Shown: positions 5,667-5,675 of the stretch, piece by piece | How the letters are laid out: every line of letters begins with the position of its first letter | Position numbering within the stretch: position 1 is the first letter of the stretch | From: an uncultured Bacillota bacterium | Lineage (GTDB): Bacteria; Bacillota_I; Bacilli_A; RF39; UBA660 | Assembly: GCA_947165195.1 (NCBI GenBank) | Contig: CAMUZJ010000067.1 | Coordinates: 1 to 5,675 of the forward strand | DNA: 5,675 nucleotides | Reading direction: 5' to 3' | Notes under the pieces: model-generated | What the model saw: the letters and a program-made list of their open reading frames with translations, nothing else | Databases searched by the model: none | What the model was told of the DNA's origin: nothing | Program-made: the position numbers and the translations under genes

Positions 5667-5675
5667 ATGAAAAAA
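5667..5675 (+). CDS. Start of an unidentified downstream gene (partial, first three codons)
   Basis: An ATG at 5667 followed by two lysine codons runs off the window. It is preceded by AAGGAG (5655-5660) with a 6-nt spacer, a strong Shine-Dalgarno arrangement, and by a TATAAT element further upstream. Three residues are too few to identify the product. A Met-Lys-Lys start is common to both cytoplasmic and exported proteins, so nothing can be said of its location. Confidence 0.7.

Overview
The window is strongly A+T-rich, codons end almost always in A or T, and every gene lies on the + strand. TGA is used as a stop (end of tsaE) and tryptophan is written TGG, so the standard bacterial code applies rather than the mycoplasma code. 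Gene order, Shine-Dalgarno sites and intrinsic terminators all indicate a low-GC Bacillota. The short, mollicute-like 5S rRNA hints at a Mollicutes-related Bacilli lineage (for example the RF39-type gut bacteria), but that placement is an inference.

Layout. Positions 1-50 are the 3' end of a 23S rRNA gene. A short spacer without tRNA follows, then a compact 5S rRNA gene (about 114-221) and a terminator, which closes a ribosomal RNA operon. Next come tldD (307-1680) and tldE/pmbA (1680-2957), joined by a 1-nt overlap. They encode the two halves of the TldD/TldE metalloprotease, with the zinc site in TldD only. After a terminator and promoter comes tsaE-tsaB-rimI (3047-4532), tightly packed. 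A further terminator and probable promoter separate this from tsaD (4586-5590). A last terminator and promoter lead to the first three codons of a downstream gene (5667-5675).

How the genes work together. TsaE, TsaB and TsaD form the complex that transfers a threonylcarbamoyl group to A37 of ANN-decoding tRNAs (t6A). The enzyme that makes the activated intermediate (TsaC/TsaC2) is not in this window. RimI is a GNAT N-acetyltransferase often encoded with these genes. TldD/TldE is an independent proteolytic module; no peptide substrate or RiPP gene is visible.

No novel system was found. The points most worth checking are the reduced 5S helix IV arm, the very compact terminator-promoter junctions (one with the -35 hexamer inside the terminator hairpin), the terminator that separates tsaD from its partners, and the divergent N-terminal half of TldE.
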